From assembly GCA_963708645.1 (NCBI GenBank), contig CAVPTA010000014.1, forward strand, positions 186,001-250,000: DNA of 64,000 nt. The letters are read 5' to 3'. This document shows, one piece after another, positions 18,243-28,200 of the stretch. This DNA comes from RYN-133 sp963708645 (GTDB taxonomy: Bacteria; Actinomycetota; Actinomycetes; Mycobacteriales; Jatrophihabitantaceae). Each line of letters begins with the position of its first letter. Position 1 is the first letter of the stretch. Both the position numbers and the translations under genes were made by a program. A model generated the notes under the pieces. The model saw only the letters and a list, made by a program, of their open reading frames with translations. It was not told the origin of the DNA and did not search any database.

Positions 18243-19751
18243 ATGGCGACGTCCGTGACCATGCCGCGCCTCGGTGAGAGCGTCACCGAGGGGACGGTGA
18301 CCCGCTGGCTGAAGAGCGAGGGCGATCACGTCGACGCCGACGAGCCACTGCTCGAGGTCTCCACGGACAAGGTCGACACCGAGGTCCCCTCGCCCGCGTC
18401 CGGCACGCTGCTCTCGATCAAGGTCCAGGAGGACGAGACGGTCGAGATCGGCGTCGAGCTCGCCGTGATCGGCGACGCCGGTGAGTCCGGCGGCGACGGC
18501 GGTCCGCCGACGAGACCGCAGCCGGCCGAACCCGAGCCCGAACCTGAGCCCGCAGCCCGAACCTGAGCCGCAGCCCGAACCTGAGCCGCAGCCCGAACCG
18601 CAGCCCGAACCTGAGCCGCAGCCCGAACCGCAGCCCGAACCTGAGCCGCAGCCGGAGCCCGCACCGGCCCAGGCAGCCGCACCTGCCCCGGCACCTGCCC
18701 CGGCCCGCAGCGCCAGCAGCCGAAGCCGGCACACGCCGCCGAGAACGACCACGATCGCGAGGTCAGCGACGACGACGAGGTCGCCGGCACCTACGTGACG
18801 CCGCTCGTGCGCAAGCTCGCGAGCGAGCACGGCGTCGACCTCAACTCGTTGCAGGGCACCGGCGTGGGCGGGCGCATCCGCAAGTCCGACGTCCTGGCCG
18901 CCGCTGAGTCGGCCAAGCAGGAGGCCGCCGAGCGGCACAGCGCCGAGCGTGCCCCGGCACCGTCCGCACCGGCGCCGGCAGCGGCCGCACCAGCCCCCGC
19001 TGCGTCCGCCTCGCCGTCGGCAGGTAAGCGCGGCCGCGTCGAGCCGATGTCGCGCATGCGCCAGGTGATCGCGGCCCGCATGGTCGAGTCGCTGCAGACC
19101 TCGGCCCAGCTCACCACCGTCGTCGAGGTCGACGTCACCAGGATTGCGCGCCTGCGTGCACAGGCGAAGAACGACTTCGAGGTCCGCGAGGGCGTGAAGT
19201 TGTCGTTCCTGCCGTTCTTCGCGGTCGCCGCGATCGAGGCGCTCAAGGCGCACCCGATCGTCAACGCAAGCGTCGACATCGAGAAGAAAGAGATCACCTA
19301 TCACGACTCCGAGCACCTCGGCATCGCTGTCGACACCGACCGCGGCCTGCTCGTGCCGGTGATCCACGACGCGGGTGATCTGAATCTCGCCGGCGTCGCC
19401 CGCAAGATCGCCGATCTTGCGGCCCGCACCCGCGACAACAAGGTGAGCCCCGACGAGCTCGGCGGAGGGACGTTCACGCTGACCAACACCGGCAGCCGCG
19501 GCGCGCTGTTCGACACCCCGATCATCAATCAGCCGCAGGTCGGCATCCTCGGTACCGGCGCGGTCGTCAAGCGTGCAGTGGTGGTCGAGGACGACAACCT
19601 CGGCGAGACGATCGCGGTCCGGTCGATGGTGTACCTGGCGCTGTCCTACGACCACCGCATCGTCGACGGTGCCGACGCGGCGCGCTTCCTGGTCACCATG
19701 AAGCAGCGTCTCGAGGCCGGGGCCTTCGAGCGCGCGCTCGGACTGGCGTAG
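18243..19751 (+). CDS. sucB: 2-oxoacid dehydrogenase E2, dihydrolipoyl succinyltransferase type (frameshifted)
   Basis: About 502 residues. Core acyltransferase of a 2-oxoacid dehydrogenase complex. One lipoyl domain (1-76) has the lipoyl lysine in EVSTDKVDTEVPSP (about residue 43). A long linker of Pro-Glu/Pro-Gln units (about 98-140) follows, then the peripheral subunit-binding domain VTPLVRKLASEHGVDL and an Ala/Pro linker. The catalytic domain has the His-Asp motif SYDHRIVDGADAARFL. Shifts lie near 18548 (+1) and 18708 (-1 or two +1), both in the repetitive linker. An SD (AGAAGGAG) precedes the ATG. Position after lpdA and before the TIGR01777 gene fits the conserved actinobacterial order. 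Confidence 0.92.
18530..18660 (+). repeat. tandem Pro-Glu/Pro-Gln coding repeat in sucB linker
   Basis: Repeated CCCGAACCTGAGCCGCAG units (18 bp, with a 12-bp short form) encode PEPEPQ. They form the flexible arm between the lipoyl and subunit-binding domains. The near-identical units are a likely site for replication or assembly slippage, and a +1 is present at the first unit. Confidence 0.8.
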
Positions 19752-19759
19752 GTGTTCGC

Positions 19760-20643
19760 GTGGAGGTCGTTCTCGCCGGCGCGTCCGGGCTGATCGGTTC
19801 GGCGCTTCGCGATGCGCTGCGCGCGGACGGACACCAGGTCAAGCTGCTCGTCCGCCACGAGACCTCGGCTGTCGACACCGACAGCTGGGACCCGGCAGCG
19901 GACTCGTCGATCCCCAGTTCCTTGCGAGCGCCGACGCGGTCGTGTGCCTGTCCGGCGTGAGCGTCGGCAAGCGCTGGACCGAGTCGTACAAGCAGCGCAT
20001 CGAGCAGAGCCGGGTCGACACCGTGGGGACGCTCGCGCGCTCGCTGCAGGAATACGGCGGGCCGCGCACGTTCGTCTGTGCGTCGGCGGTCGGCTACTAC
20101 GGCGATACCGGCGACCGCATCGTCGAGGAGGACTCGCCGGCCGGGTCGTCGTTCCTCGCCGGGGTCTGTCGCAAGTGGGAGGCGGCCGCCGATCCGGCTC
20201 GCGATGCGGGCGTGCGTGTCGTGCACCTGCGCACCGGGCTCGTCCTCGCCGCCGACAGCGACCTGATGAAGCGGCTCAAGCCGATCGTGCTGCTCGGTGT
20301 CGCGGGTCGGCTCGGCAACGGCCGCCAGTACTTCCCGTGGATCACGTTGCAGGACGAGATCAGCGCCATCACGTTCGTGCTCACGCACGACATCGCCGGG
20401 CCGGTGAACCTCACCGCGCCCGCGCCGGTGACGAATGCCGAGTTCACCAAGGCGATCGGCCGGGTGCTGCACCGCCCGACCGTGTTTCCTGCGCCCGCGT
20501 TCGGGGTGCGGCTGGTGCTCGGCGAGTTCGCCGGCGAGGTGCTCGGGGGCCAGCGCGCCGTGCCCGCCGCGCTGACCGCGGCCGGATTCGAGTTCGAACA
20601 CACCGAGGTCGAGGCCGGCCTGCGCTGGGCGCTCAACCGCTGA
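19760..20643 (+). CDS. TIGR01777 family NAD-dependent epimerase-like protein (SDR39U1-type), frameshifted
   Basis: About 294 residues restored. An extended short-chain dehydrogenase fold: N-terminal VVLAGASGLIGSALRDALRADGHQV binds the nucleotide, later VCASAVGYYGDTGD carries the Tyr region, and SSFLAGVCRKWEAAADPARDAGVRVVHLRTGLVL is characteristic of this group. The C-terminus has the DUF1731-like segment ending AAGFEFEHTEVEAGLRWAL. A -1 shift lies near 19893 in CCGGCAGC. The family sits between sucB and lipB in mycobacteria too. Its substrate is not known to me. Its 3' end overlaps the convergent kinase gene by 11 bp. Confidence 0.85.
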
Positions 20644-22235
20644 GCCGCTGCCCCCGGGGCGGCGGGTCGGAGTGTTCGGCGTCGATGCGGTAGCCGTCGG
20701 CGGTACGGCGCAACTCGATCGTCATGGCCACCGGCGCCCCGGATGTCGCAGGCACGCTCGGCGCGCCACTGCAGGCAAGCTTCGCGCCGCGCACTGCGAC
20801 CCGGGCGTGCACGCGGGTGCGGCTGCCGAGCCGTGGAGCCCGGACCTCGCTGAAGGTCGTGTGCAGCCCGGTCAGCGCACAGCCGCGAGGCACGGTCGTC
20901 AACAGCCGGCCGCGATCGCGCGCGAGCAACAGCGCAGAGGAGTAGACCTCGGTCAGCAGGGCCGGGTCGCGGCGAGCGTAGGCACGTGATCGCGCGCGAT
21001 CGAGCGCAACAAGCACGTCGCGCGCGGAAGCAGCAGCGGGTGCGGACACGGGCGAGGACGACGCCGACGGGGACGCGGACGGCGGCGGCCGCACCGAAGT
21101 CGACGCGCCGGAGTCGCCGGTCGCGACATGTGGCCCCGGAGACGAGCCGTCAGGCCGGAACAGTGCGGCGATGACGCCCAGCACGACCAATACCGCCGCG
21201 ACCACCCCGGCCTGCCGCAATCGTGCTTGTCGAGCTTGGTGCCGCTCACCCGGCGGCTCTGTGAACGGCGTCGGGGCGCGCACCCCGTCGGTGAGCGGTT
21301 GCCGGGCAAACGGCGGCAGTCGCACCGATCTCGACGAGCCGGCTGCCGACGCGAGCGGCACCGACTCCAGCGGCCACGACTCGAGCGTTCGTGCCGCGTG
21401 CCGCGCCCTCCCCGCCGTCAGCTCGACCGCGACCGGCTCGGCGGAGTGGCGCAGTTCGAGCGCGAACTCGGCGGCTGTGCAGCGCTCGTCGGGCACCAGC
21501 TGCAGGGCTCGCAGCACGATCGAGGCGACCTCGACCGGGACTGCCGGCAGCATCGAGCCGTCCGGCGAAGTCGGGCTCGAGCCCGCTCGTGGTCGCCAGC
21601 TCGAGCACCTCGGCAGCGTCGTCGCCCGGCCACGGCGGCGCGCCGGTCAGCGCGTGCAGTGCGACCGCGCCGAGCATGAACACATCGCTGGACGGCGCCG
21701 GCATCCGCCCGCCCGCCACCGCCGGATCGGCATAGGAAGGCGTGGTGCGCACCGTCGCCGCGTCACCGAGCAGCCGGGCGACGCCGAGGTCGGCGAGCAG
21801 CGGCAGCCCGACCTCGGTGAACAGGATGTTGGCGCTCGACACGTCGCCGTGCACGACGCCCGCGTTGTGTGCGTAGGCGAGCGCGCCGCCGATCGGGGCC
21901 AGCGCGGTGACGGTCTCGCCGACGGTGAGCCGGCCACGTCGGGCGAGCAGGGAGGCTAGCGATCCGGCTGCGGCGAGATCGAGGACGAGCACGATCGCGT
22001 CGTCGACCGGCCGCACCTCGTGCAGCTTCATCAGATGCGGGTGATCGAGGGCGGACAGCATTGCCGCCTCGGAGAGCGCGGCCTCGCGCTGCGCGCGTTC
22101 GGAGAGCCAGATGCGCTTGAGCGCCACCGGCACGCCGGTCGAGATGACGCGCGCCCGCCAGACCTCGCCCGACGACCCGGCGCCGATCAGCTCTTCGACC
22201 CGGTATCCCGGCAGGCGCCACGCTTCCCTCGTCAT
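20633..22235 (-). CDS. membrane-bound Ser/Thr protein kinase homologue with degenerate catalytic loop (frameshift)
   Basis: About 533 residues restored. N-terminal kinase domain: glycine loop YRVEELIGAGSSGEVWRAR, invariant Lys in VALKRIWL, Glu helix ALSEAAMLSALDHP. The catalytic loop is VVHGDVSSANILF, where HRDLKPxN is usual: the Asp and Asn remain but Arg and Lys are replaced. The metal loop reads ADLGVAR (DLG). A proline-rich juxtamembrane part, one helix (AGVVAAVLVVLGVIAAL) and an extracytoplasmic domain of about 150 residues follow. The frame shifts near 21552. ATG start with TAGCGT 7 nt upstream. It may be a weak kinase or a pseudokinase sensor; ligand unknown. Confidence 0.75.
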
Positions 22236-22242
22236 GCCCGAG

Positions 22243-22248
22243 ACGCTA
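22243..22248 (-). promoter_or_regulatory. -10 element, leaderless start of the kinase gene
   Basis: TAGCGT on the minus strand, 7 nt before the ATG at 22235. Confidence 0.5.
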
Positions 22249-22303
22249 GGCGATCGAACCTCCCGCAACCGGGTTATCCACAGCCGCTGTCTGCCCGCCG
22301 TCC

Positions 22304-22309
22304 TATGGT
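22304..22309 (+). promoter_or_regulatory. -10 element, leaderless start of the endonuclease IV gene
   Basis: TATGGT, 6 nt before the ATG at 22316; no Shine-Dalgarno sequence is needed or convincing. Confidence 0.45.
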
Positions 22310-22315
22310 GGGGGC

Positions 22316-23093
22316 ATGCCGCTGCTTGGGTGCTCACGTCGACTCGTCCGATCCGCTGACCGCACGCCGAGGCGGTCGGCGCCGAGGCGATCCAGTTCTT
22401 CCTGGCCGATCCGCAGGGCTGGAAGAAACCGGTCCAGCACGAGCACGCCGACGCGATCCGCGCGACCGACCTGACGGTCTACATCCACGCGCCGTACCTG
22501 GTGAACGTCGCCAGCACGAACAACAAGATCCGCATCCCCAGCCGCAAGATCCTCAGCCAGCACGCCGAGGCCGCCGCCGGCGATCGGCGCGAAGGGGCTG
22601 ATCGTGCACGGCGGGCACGTCACGGCCAAGGACGACCCGGCGGTCGGCTTCGACAACTGGCGCAAGACCTTCGAGCGCGCGCAGGAGGACGGCGGCTTCC
22701 CGCTGCCGATCCTGATCGAGAACACCGCCGGCGGCGACAACGCGATGGCGCGCCGCTTCGACCGGCTCGCGATGCTGTGGGACGCCGTCGGCGAGTACGA
22801 GCCCGGCTTCGTCCTCGACACCTGCCACGCGTGGGCCGGCGGCGAGGCGCTCGCCGACATCGTCGACCGGGTCAAGGCGATCACCGGACGCATCGACCTC
22901 GTCCACGCCAACAACTCGCGCGACGACTTCGACTCCGGTGCCGACCGGCACGCCAACTTCGACTCGCGGCACCTTCGACTCCGAGCTGATCGCCAGCGTG
23001 TGCCGCGACGCCGGCTGCGACGTGATCGTCGAGACCCGGCGGCCGACGGGCAGGGCGCCGACATCGACTACCTGCGCAAGCAGCTGCGACTGA
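22316..23093 (+). CDS. nfo: endonuclease IV (AP endonuclease), at least five frameshifts
   Basis: About 258 residues restored. Zn-dependent TIM-barrel enzyme that nicks DNA at abasic sites in base-excision repair. Metal-site motifs are IHAPYLVNVAS, GLIVHGGHV, ILIENTAGGDNAMARRFDRL, FVLDTCHAWAGGEAL, DLVHANNSRD and DRHANFDSGTFD. Indels lie near 22333, 22371, 22581, 22965 and 23034. A further one near 23088 would let the protein stop at TGA 23091-23093 after DIDYLRKQL, which fits homologues; without it the frame runs to 23155 into the next gene. The density of indels makes this gene unreadable by automatic callers. Confidence 0.85.
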
Positions 23094-23109
23094 GTCGTAG
23101 CGTCGGGGC

Positions 23110-23842
23110 GTGCCTGCCGACGCGCCGACCATCCTTGCCACATCCGGCGGACTGAGACCCGGGCGGTTGCACCCGGTACGAGTTCGGCGCCGCTGACCGA
23201 GCATGCGATCGAACTGTCCGGTGTGAGCGGACGCGCGCCGCGGATGTGCTTGCTCGGGACGGCCGGCGGCGACGACGCGTTGACGATCGCCCAGTTCTAC
23301 GACGCTGGCGCGGGTGCGTGGCGTGCAGGGGTCGCACCTGCTCTCGTTCCCGATGCCGAACGTCGACGACGTCGACCGCACATCTGCTCGCCCAGGACGT
23401 CGTCTGGGTCTTCGGCGGCAGCGTCGCCGGATTGCTGGCGATGTGGCGCCTGCACGGCGTCGACGACGCGATGCGCGCGGCCTGGCACGCCGGTGTCGTC
23501 CTCACCGGCGTGAGCGCCGGATCGATCTGCTGGCACGCCGGCGGCACCACCGACTCGTTCGGCCCCGACCTGCAGCCGGTCACCAACGGGCTCGCTTTCC
23601 TGCCGTACTCGAACGGCGTGCACTACGACTCCGAGCGGCAACGGCGTCCGCTGTTCCAGCGGCTGATCGCGGACGGCACGTTGCCCAGCGGCTACGCGAC
23701 CGACGACGGCGTCGGATTGGTCTACCGCGGCACCGAATTCGTCGAAGCGGTGACCGAGGTCGACGGCAAGGGCGCCTATCTGGTCGAACCCGGCGCCGAC
23801 GGCAACGCGATCGAGACGCTCATCGACCCGCGACGTCTCTAG
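23110..23842 (+). CDS. pepE: peptidase E (S51 aspartyl dipeptidase family), frameshifted
   Basis: About 240 residues restored. Serine peptidase fold related to class I amidotransferases; the best-known member cleaves Asp-X dipeptides, and some relatives are cyanophycinases. The N-terminus TILATSGGLRPGRL is typical. VVWVFGGSVAGLLAMWRLHG and the nucleophile elbow TGVSAGSICWHAGGTTDSFG (Ser in GVSAGS) are clear, with SNGVHYDSERQRR further on. Shifts of +1 lie near 23178, 23312 and 23382. Start GTG 23110 is the best fit for the N-terminus. Its TAG shares a CTAG palindrome with the stop of the convergent FUSC gene. Confidence 0.85.
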
Positions 23843-25104
23843 CGGGGCCGTCGCGGCAACTTCAGCGCGGGGTTGTCGACCACGACCCGCCGCGTGGTGG
23901 TGCGCAACCGCTCGGCAGCCTGCGCGCCCGGGCGGCGGGCCGCGGCGGCCTCGTCGCGACGTTGTCGGGTGCGACGGCGACGCTCTTCGGCGTCGAGTTC
24001 GGCCAGCACGCGCTCGACCCCGGCGAGCAGCGATCCGCGCCGCTGCCACAGGCCGACCGCCTCGCGCGGATCGACGAGCAGCAGTTCGGTGAGCCGCACC
24101 CGCGCCTCGCGAACGGCGTCGAGAGCATCTTCGAGCTCGGCCGCATGTGGTTCGCCGGCCTCGTCACCTTCGGCGCGCACCAGTGTGGCGAAGTCGCGCA
24201 TCGCGCGCGAGATGTCAGCCATCAGCACCGCGAGCGCCTCGCGGAGCAATTCATCACCCGAGCCGTCCGATCGCGCCTCGTCGTGGCTCACGTCGCCGCC
24301 CTCGGCCAGCGAACGGAACACCGCACGCAGCGCAACAGCGGCATGCTCGAGGGCCTGCAGCCCGCTGCGCAGATCCGGCGTCGTGTCGGGGACTCCGACT
24401 GCGCGTGGGTTGAGCCGGCGGCTCTCGCTCGCCTCGTCTAGTTCGCGCTCGATCGCAGCGACGCGGCCGGTGATCACACGCAGCTCGTCCAGCCACGCGC
24501 TCGCCTCGTCCGGTGGCACGGCGCCGTCGTGCAGCGAGCTCGCGGCACGATCGAGCAGCCGTGCGATCGAGTCGCCGAAGCGCTCGACCGCGAGACCTGC
24601 CGTCCGCACTCGCGGTCGTTGCGGGATGAGCACCGTGACGAGCAGTCCGACGGCCGCGCCGATCAGGGTTTCGACGACGCGGTCGGTAGCCCGCACTCCG
24701 GCCCCGCCGGCCGCGAGGATCAGCATCGCGCTGATCGGCACCTCGAGCAGGTGCGGCCCCAGCCGCAGCGCCTGCCCGACGAGGATCGAGACGAGCACGA
24801 TCGAGCCGAGGCTCCACCACGTCAGGCCCACGAGCAGCGCGGCCGCGACGGCCAGGGCGACGCCGGCAAGCACGCTGACGATGCGGCGGATCGTGTCGGT
24901 GATGGTCCCGTAGAAGGTCACCTGCACGATCAGCAGCGCCGTGAGCGCCGAGGTGATCGGCTGCTTGTCGTCGGAGAGCTGTTGCGCCGCAAGGTAAGCC
25001 GCCGCGGCGGCGGCACTGAGCCGCAGCGCGCGGGCCGCGGCCGCCCGTCCGCCTTCGCGAACACGCCGGCGCGCGTCGACGAACCTCGTACGCAGGTCGG
25101 CCAC
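23839..25104 (-). CDS. FUSC / aromatic-acid-exporter-like membrane protein
   Basis: 421 residues and, unusually for this half of the window, intact. About six helices (residues about 30-165) begin AAAAAAYLAAQQL and include PITSALTALLIVQVTFYGTI, IVSVLAGVALAVAAALLVGL and VVETLIGAAVGLLVTVLIPQ. A long charged helical cytoplasmic region (170-421) rich in Arg and Glu follows. This fits the FUSC/ArAE superfamily of putative efflux proteins. The substrate is unknown. The GTG start lies inside a perfect 36-bp palindrome, which could control its expression. Confidence 0.75.
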   Translation of the reverse strand: MADLRTRFVDARRRVREGGRAAAARALRLSAAAAAAYLAAQQLSDDKQPITSALTALLIVQVTFYGTITDTIRRIVSVLAGVALAVAAALLVGLTWWSLGSIVLVSILVGQALRLGPHLLEVPISAMLILAAGGAGVRATDRVVETLIGAAVGLLVTVLIPQRPRVRTAGLAVERFGDSIARLLDRAASSLHDGAVPPDEASAWLDELRVITGRVAAIERELDEASESRRLNPRAVGVPDTTPDLRSGLQALEHAAVALRAVFRSLAEGGDVSHDEARSDGSGDELLREALAVLMADISRAMRDFATLVRAEGDEAGEPHAAELEDALDAVREARVRLTELLLVDPREAVGLWQRRGSLLAGVERVLAELDAEERRRRTRQRRDEAAAARRPGAQAAERLRTTTRRVVVDNPALKLPRRPR

Positions 25105-25129
25105 GCCACCATTGTGGCGTGGCCGACCT
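25094..25129. promoter_or_regulatory. perfect 16-bp inverted repeat spanning the FUSC start codon
   Basis: AGGTCGGCCACGCCAC (25094-25109), spacer CATT, then its exact reverse complement (25114-25129). The palindrome covers the GTG start at 25104 and the first codons. It could be an operator, or an mRNA hairpin that hides the start. Confidence 0.7.
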
Positions 25130-25161
25130 ATGAGCGCCGACCTATGAGCGCCGACCTATGA
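25122..25161. repeat. tandem 14-bp repeat, three copies
   Basis: GCCGACCTATGAGC at 25122-25135 and 25136-25149, and GCCGACCTATGAGA at 25150-25161 plus. The first copy overlaps the right arm of the palindrome. The array fills the gap between the FUSC gene and the MMPL gene stop. Confidence 0.75.
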
Positions 25162-25163
25162 GA

Positions 25164-27418
25164 TCAGTCCTGCGCCGAGGCGGCCGCCAGTTTCGACGGC
25201 CACCAGATCTTCTTGCCGATGTCGTAGCTCAGCGCCGGCACGAGGATCGAGCGGACGACGACCGTGTCGAGCAGCACGCCGAACGCGACCGTGAACCCGA
25301 TCTCGGCGAGGAACACGATCGGCAGCACGCCGAGCACCACGAAGGTCGCCGCCAGCACGAGCCCGGCCGACGTGATCACGCCGCCGGTGACCGCCAGCCC
25401 GCGCACGGATGCCTTGCTTCGTGCCGAACTCGAGCGTCTCTTCGCGCACTCGGGTCATCAGGAAGATGTTGTAGTCGATGCCCAGCGCGACCAGGAACAC
25501 GAACGCGAACAACGGGAACGCCGGATCGGCGTTCTTGAAGTGGAACACGTGGTTGAAGAACAGCGCGCTCACCCCCAATGACGCCGTGAACGACAACACC
25601 ACCGTCACGATGAGGATCAGCGGGGCGATCAACGCCCGCAGCACGAGGCCGAGCACGATCAGGATCACGAGCAGCACCAGCGGGATGATCAGGTTGCGGT
25701 CGTGCCGCGACGCGTTCTGGACGTCGAGGTTCGTCGCCGACTGACCACCGACGAGCGCGTCGGCGCCCGGGACCTTGTCGACGGCCGCGCGGATGTCGCT
25801 TGATCGTGTCGTAGGCCGCCGGCGAGTCGTAGCTCGAGGTCGAGCGTCGCGTTGACGAGCGTCTTGCCGTCTTGCGGCGCCACCTGCAACTGCGGCGGCG
25901 GCGGACAGGCCGCGCCGCGAGGCGCGCCGCTGACCGCCGGATCTGCTTGAGCGCGCGGCAACCTTCGCGTAGTCGATCTGCACGCAGACGGCGTTCGGCG
26001 ACTTGTCGACGCCGTGGCACCTGCTTGACCGCGGTGATGACCTCGTTGGCCTTGTCGGCGTTGATCAGGATGATCGCCGGCGCGCCGGCGCCCTTGCTTC
26101 GAAGTTGGCGTCGTAGATATGCTGGCCGGTGACCGCGTCCGGCTTGTTGGTGAACCCGTCGATGGTCGACAGGCCGTCGGTCTTCAGGCCGGTGATCGCG
26201 AGGACGCAGGCGATCAGCACGAGCGCCGCTGATCGCCCACGCTGCGTGCGTCGAGTTGCGCGTCACGCCGTTGGCGATGCGGCCCCACAGTCCCGTGCGT
26301 GGCGATGTCGGTCTGGTGGTCGACGCGCGGACGCTTCGGCCAGAAGATCCACCGTCCGGCACGAGCGACCAGACATGCGCCGGCAGGACCGTGAGCATCA
26401 CGATCACCGTGCAGCCGATGCCGATCGCGCACACCGGGCCGAGGCCGGCGGTCGAGTTCAGCTCGGCGAAGGTGAGGCAGATCAGTCCGAGGATGACAGT
26501 GACCGCCGAGGCCGCGATCGGCTGCGCCGCAGCCTTCCAGGCGACGCGACATCGCCTCGATGCGGCTGTCGTACTCGTGCAGTTCCTCGCGGTATCGGCT
26601 GATCAGCAGCAGCGCGTAGTCGGTGCCGGCGCCGATGACGAGCACCGACAGGATGCCCTGGCTCTGCCCGTTGAGCGTGATGACGTTCCGTCTTGGCCAG
26701 CGGGTAGATGACGAGCGAGGCCGCGCCGAGCGCCAGCACCGCGCTGAACAGCGGGAAGAACCACAGCACCGGGCTGCGGTAGACGAACAGCAGGATGACG
26801 ATGACGACGAGCCCGGCCGCGAGCAGCAGGCTGCCGTCGAGGCCGCTGAACGCGTCGATGAACGCGACGAGCACGCCGCCGGCGCCGGCGCTGTGGACGA
26901 CGAGCCCCGGCGGTGCGTTGGCCGCGCCGCGGCGATGACCGCCTTCTCGGTGTCGACGAGATCGCGGTCCCTTGACCGACGTGCCCGTTGTCCTTGCCCG
27001 ACCAGCGGGACCGAGACCGCGGCGACGTCGCCGTGCTGCTGACTGCGGCTGGCCGACCTGTTCGGCGGCGACGCCCTTGATCGTGCGGAACTTCGCCACG
27101 TCGGCGGTGATCGCCTGCCTTGTCCTGCGCGGTGAGGCCGCCGTCAGCGCTGGTAGACGATGAAGCCCGGGATCGTCTGGATCGTGCTGAACTTCTGTGC
27201 GTCGTTCGCGACCTTGGTCGAGTCGGCCGAGCTGGGCAGGAACGAGGAGTTGTCGTTCTTCTGGACGTCGGCGAGCTTGCTCTGGAACGCGCCGCCGGAC
27301 AGCGCCGATCAGCAAGACGACCAGCGCGAACGCGCCGAACGATCCAGACGAACGCGCGGGCGCTGACTTCGTGCGCGGCTCGGCGTCGGGCGGTGCTCGG
27401 GTCGTCCGTGCGGGTCAT
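25164..27418 (-). CDS. MMPL family membrane transporter (many frameshifts)
   Basis: About 750 residues restored. RND/MMPL exporter with two six-helix halves. The signatures are VLVIGAGTDYALLLISRYREELHEY near 26590 in the first half and LFAFVFLVALGIDYNIFLMTRVREE near 25480 in the second. It ends with ITSAGLVLAATFVVLG, IVFLAEIGFTVAFGVLLDTVVVRSILVPAL and KIWWPSKLAAASAQD. At least ten indels lie between 25390 and 27340. The start ATG at 27418 has a good SD (AGGAGGAAT). It belongs to the same family as the gene at the left edge. Possible role in exporting lipids or hydrophobic compounds; substrate unknown. Confidence 0.82.
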
Positions 27419-27544
27419 GCAATTCCTCCTGGGTAGGCGCCCCAAGCTATCGGGGACCGGCTGACACCGTGCGATGGGGTTTCACCCCTAATTGGCCCTG
27501 ACATCCGTCACCCGGCACCTGCCCGGGTCGCGGTGCCAGCTGAG

Positions 27545-27550
27545 TACCGT
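27545..27550 (+). promoter_or_regulatory. -10 element, leaderless start of lipB
   Basis: TACCGT, 7 nt before the GTG at 27558. Confidence 0.5.
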
Positions 27551-27557
27551 AGATGCC

Positions 27558-28200
27558 GTGGGTGAACTGAAGGTGATCCGCGCCGGACGCGTCGACTACC
27601 AGCCGGCCTGGGACCGGCAGCGCGAGATCCACGCCGCCGTCGCCGACGGCCGCGCGCCCGACACCGTGCTGCTGCTCGAACACCCGTCCGTCTACACCGC
27701 GGGCAAGCGCACCGAGCCCTGGGAACGGCCCGCCGACGGCATCCCGGTCATCGATGTCGACCGCGGCGGCAAGATCACCTGGCACGGGCCGGGACAGCTC
27801 GTCGGCTACCCGATCGTGCGGCTGCCCGATCCCATCGACGTCGTCGCCTACGTGCGCCGCATGGAGGGCGTGCTGATCGACGTGTGCGCCGAGTTCGGCG
27901 TCATCGCCACCCGGGTCGAGGGCCGCAGCGGCGCCTGGATCCCCGCCGACGACCGCGGCCCCGACCGCAAGATCGCCGCGATCGGCATCCGGGTCGCGCG
28001 CGGCGTGACGCTGCACGGCTTCGCCCTGAACTGCGACCCCGACCTGCGCTTCTTCGACACCTTCGTGCCGTGCGGCATCACCGATGCCGGCGTCACGTCG
28101 CTGTCGAAGGAACTCGGACGCGACGTCACGGTCGACGAGGTGCTCCCCGTGGTCGAACGCCATATCGACTCTCTGACCACTCTCGAGGTGCAGTGTGTGA
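27558..28200 (+). CDS. lipB: octanoyl-[ACP]:protein octanoyltransferase
   Basis: About 213 residues. Transfers octanoate from acyl carrier protein to lipoyl domains, the first step of lipoate synthesis. Active-site motifs: RGGKITWHGPGQLVGYPIVRL, the Lys in KIAAIGIRVARGVTLHGFALN, and the Cys in CGITDAGVTSL. As given, no stop separates it from lipA: the frame continues through the lipA GTG. A TGA overlaps that GTG (28198-28200) in the next frame. One base removed just upstream, for instance in GTGCAGTG, would end LipB there and give the usual GTGA overlap. The apparent fusion is therefore probably an error. Confidence 0.9.

Noticed and set aside
18530..18660. CRISPR-like tandem repeat
   Set aside because: Units are 12-18 bp, have no spacers and encode the PEPEPQ linker in frame.
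18210..19655. 481-residue minus-strand frame with Gly/Cys repeats opposite sucB
   Set aside because: Its repeats are the antisense of the PEPEPQ linker; sucB is certain.
23839..23842. CTAG serving as stop codon on both strands
   Set aside because: A neat convergent overlap of pepE and the FUSC gene, but common in compact genomes and without a clear role.
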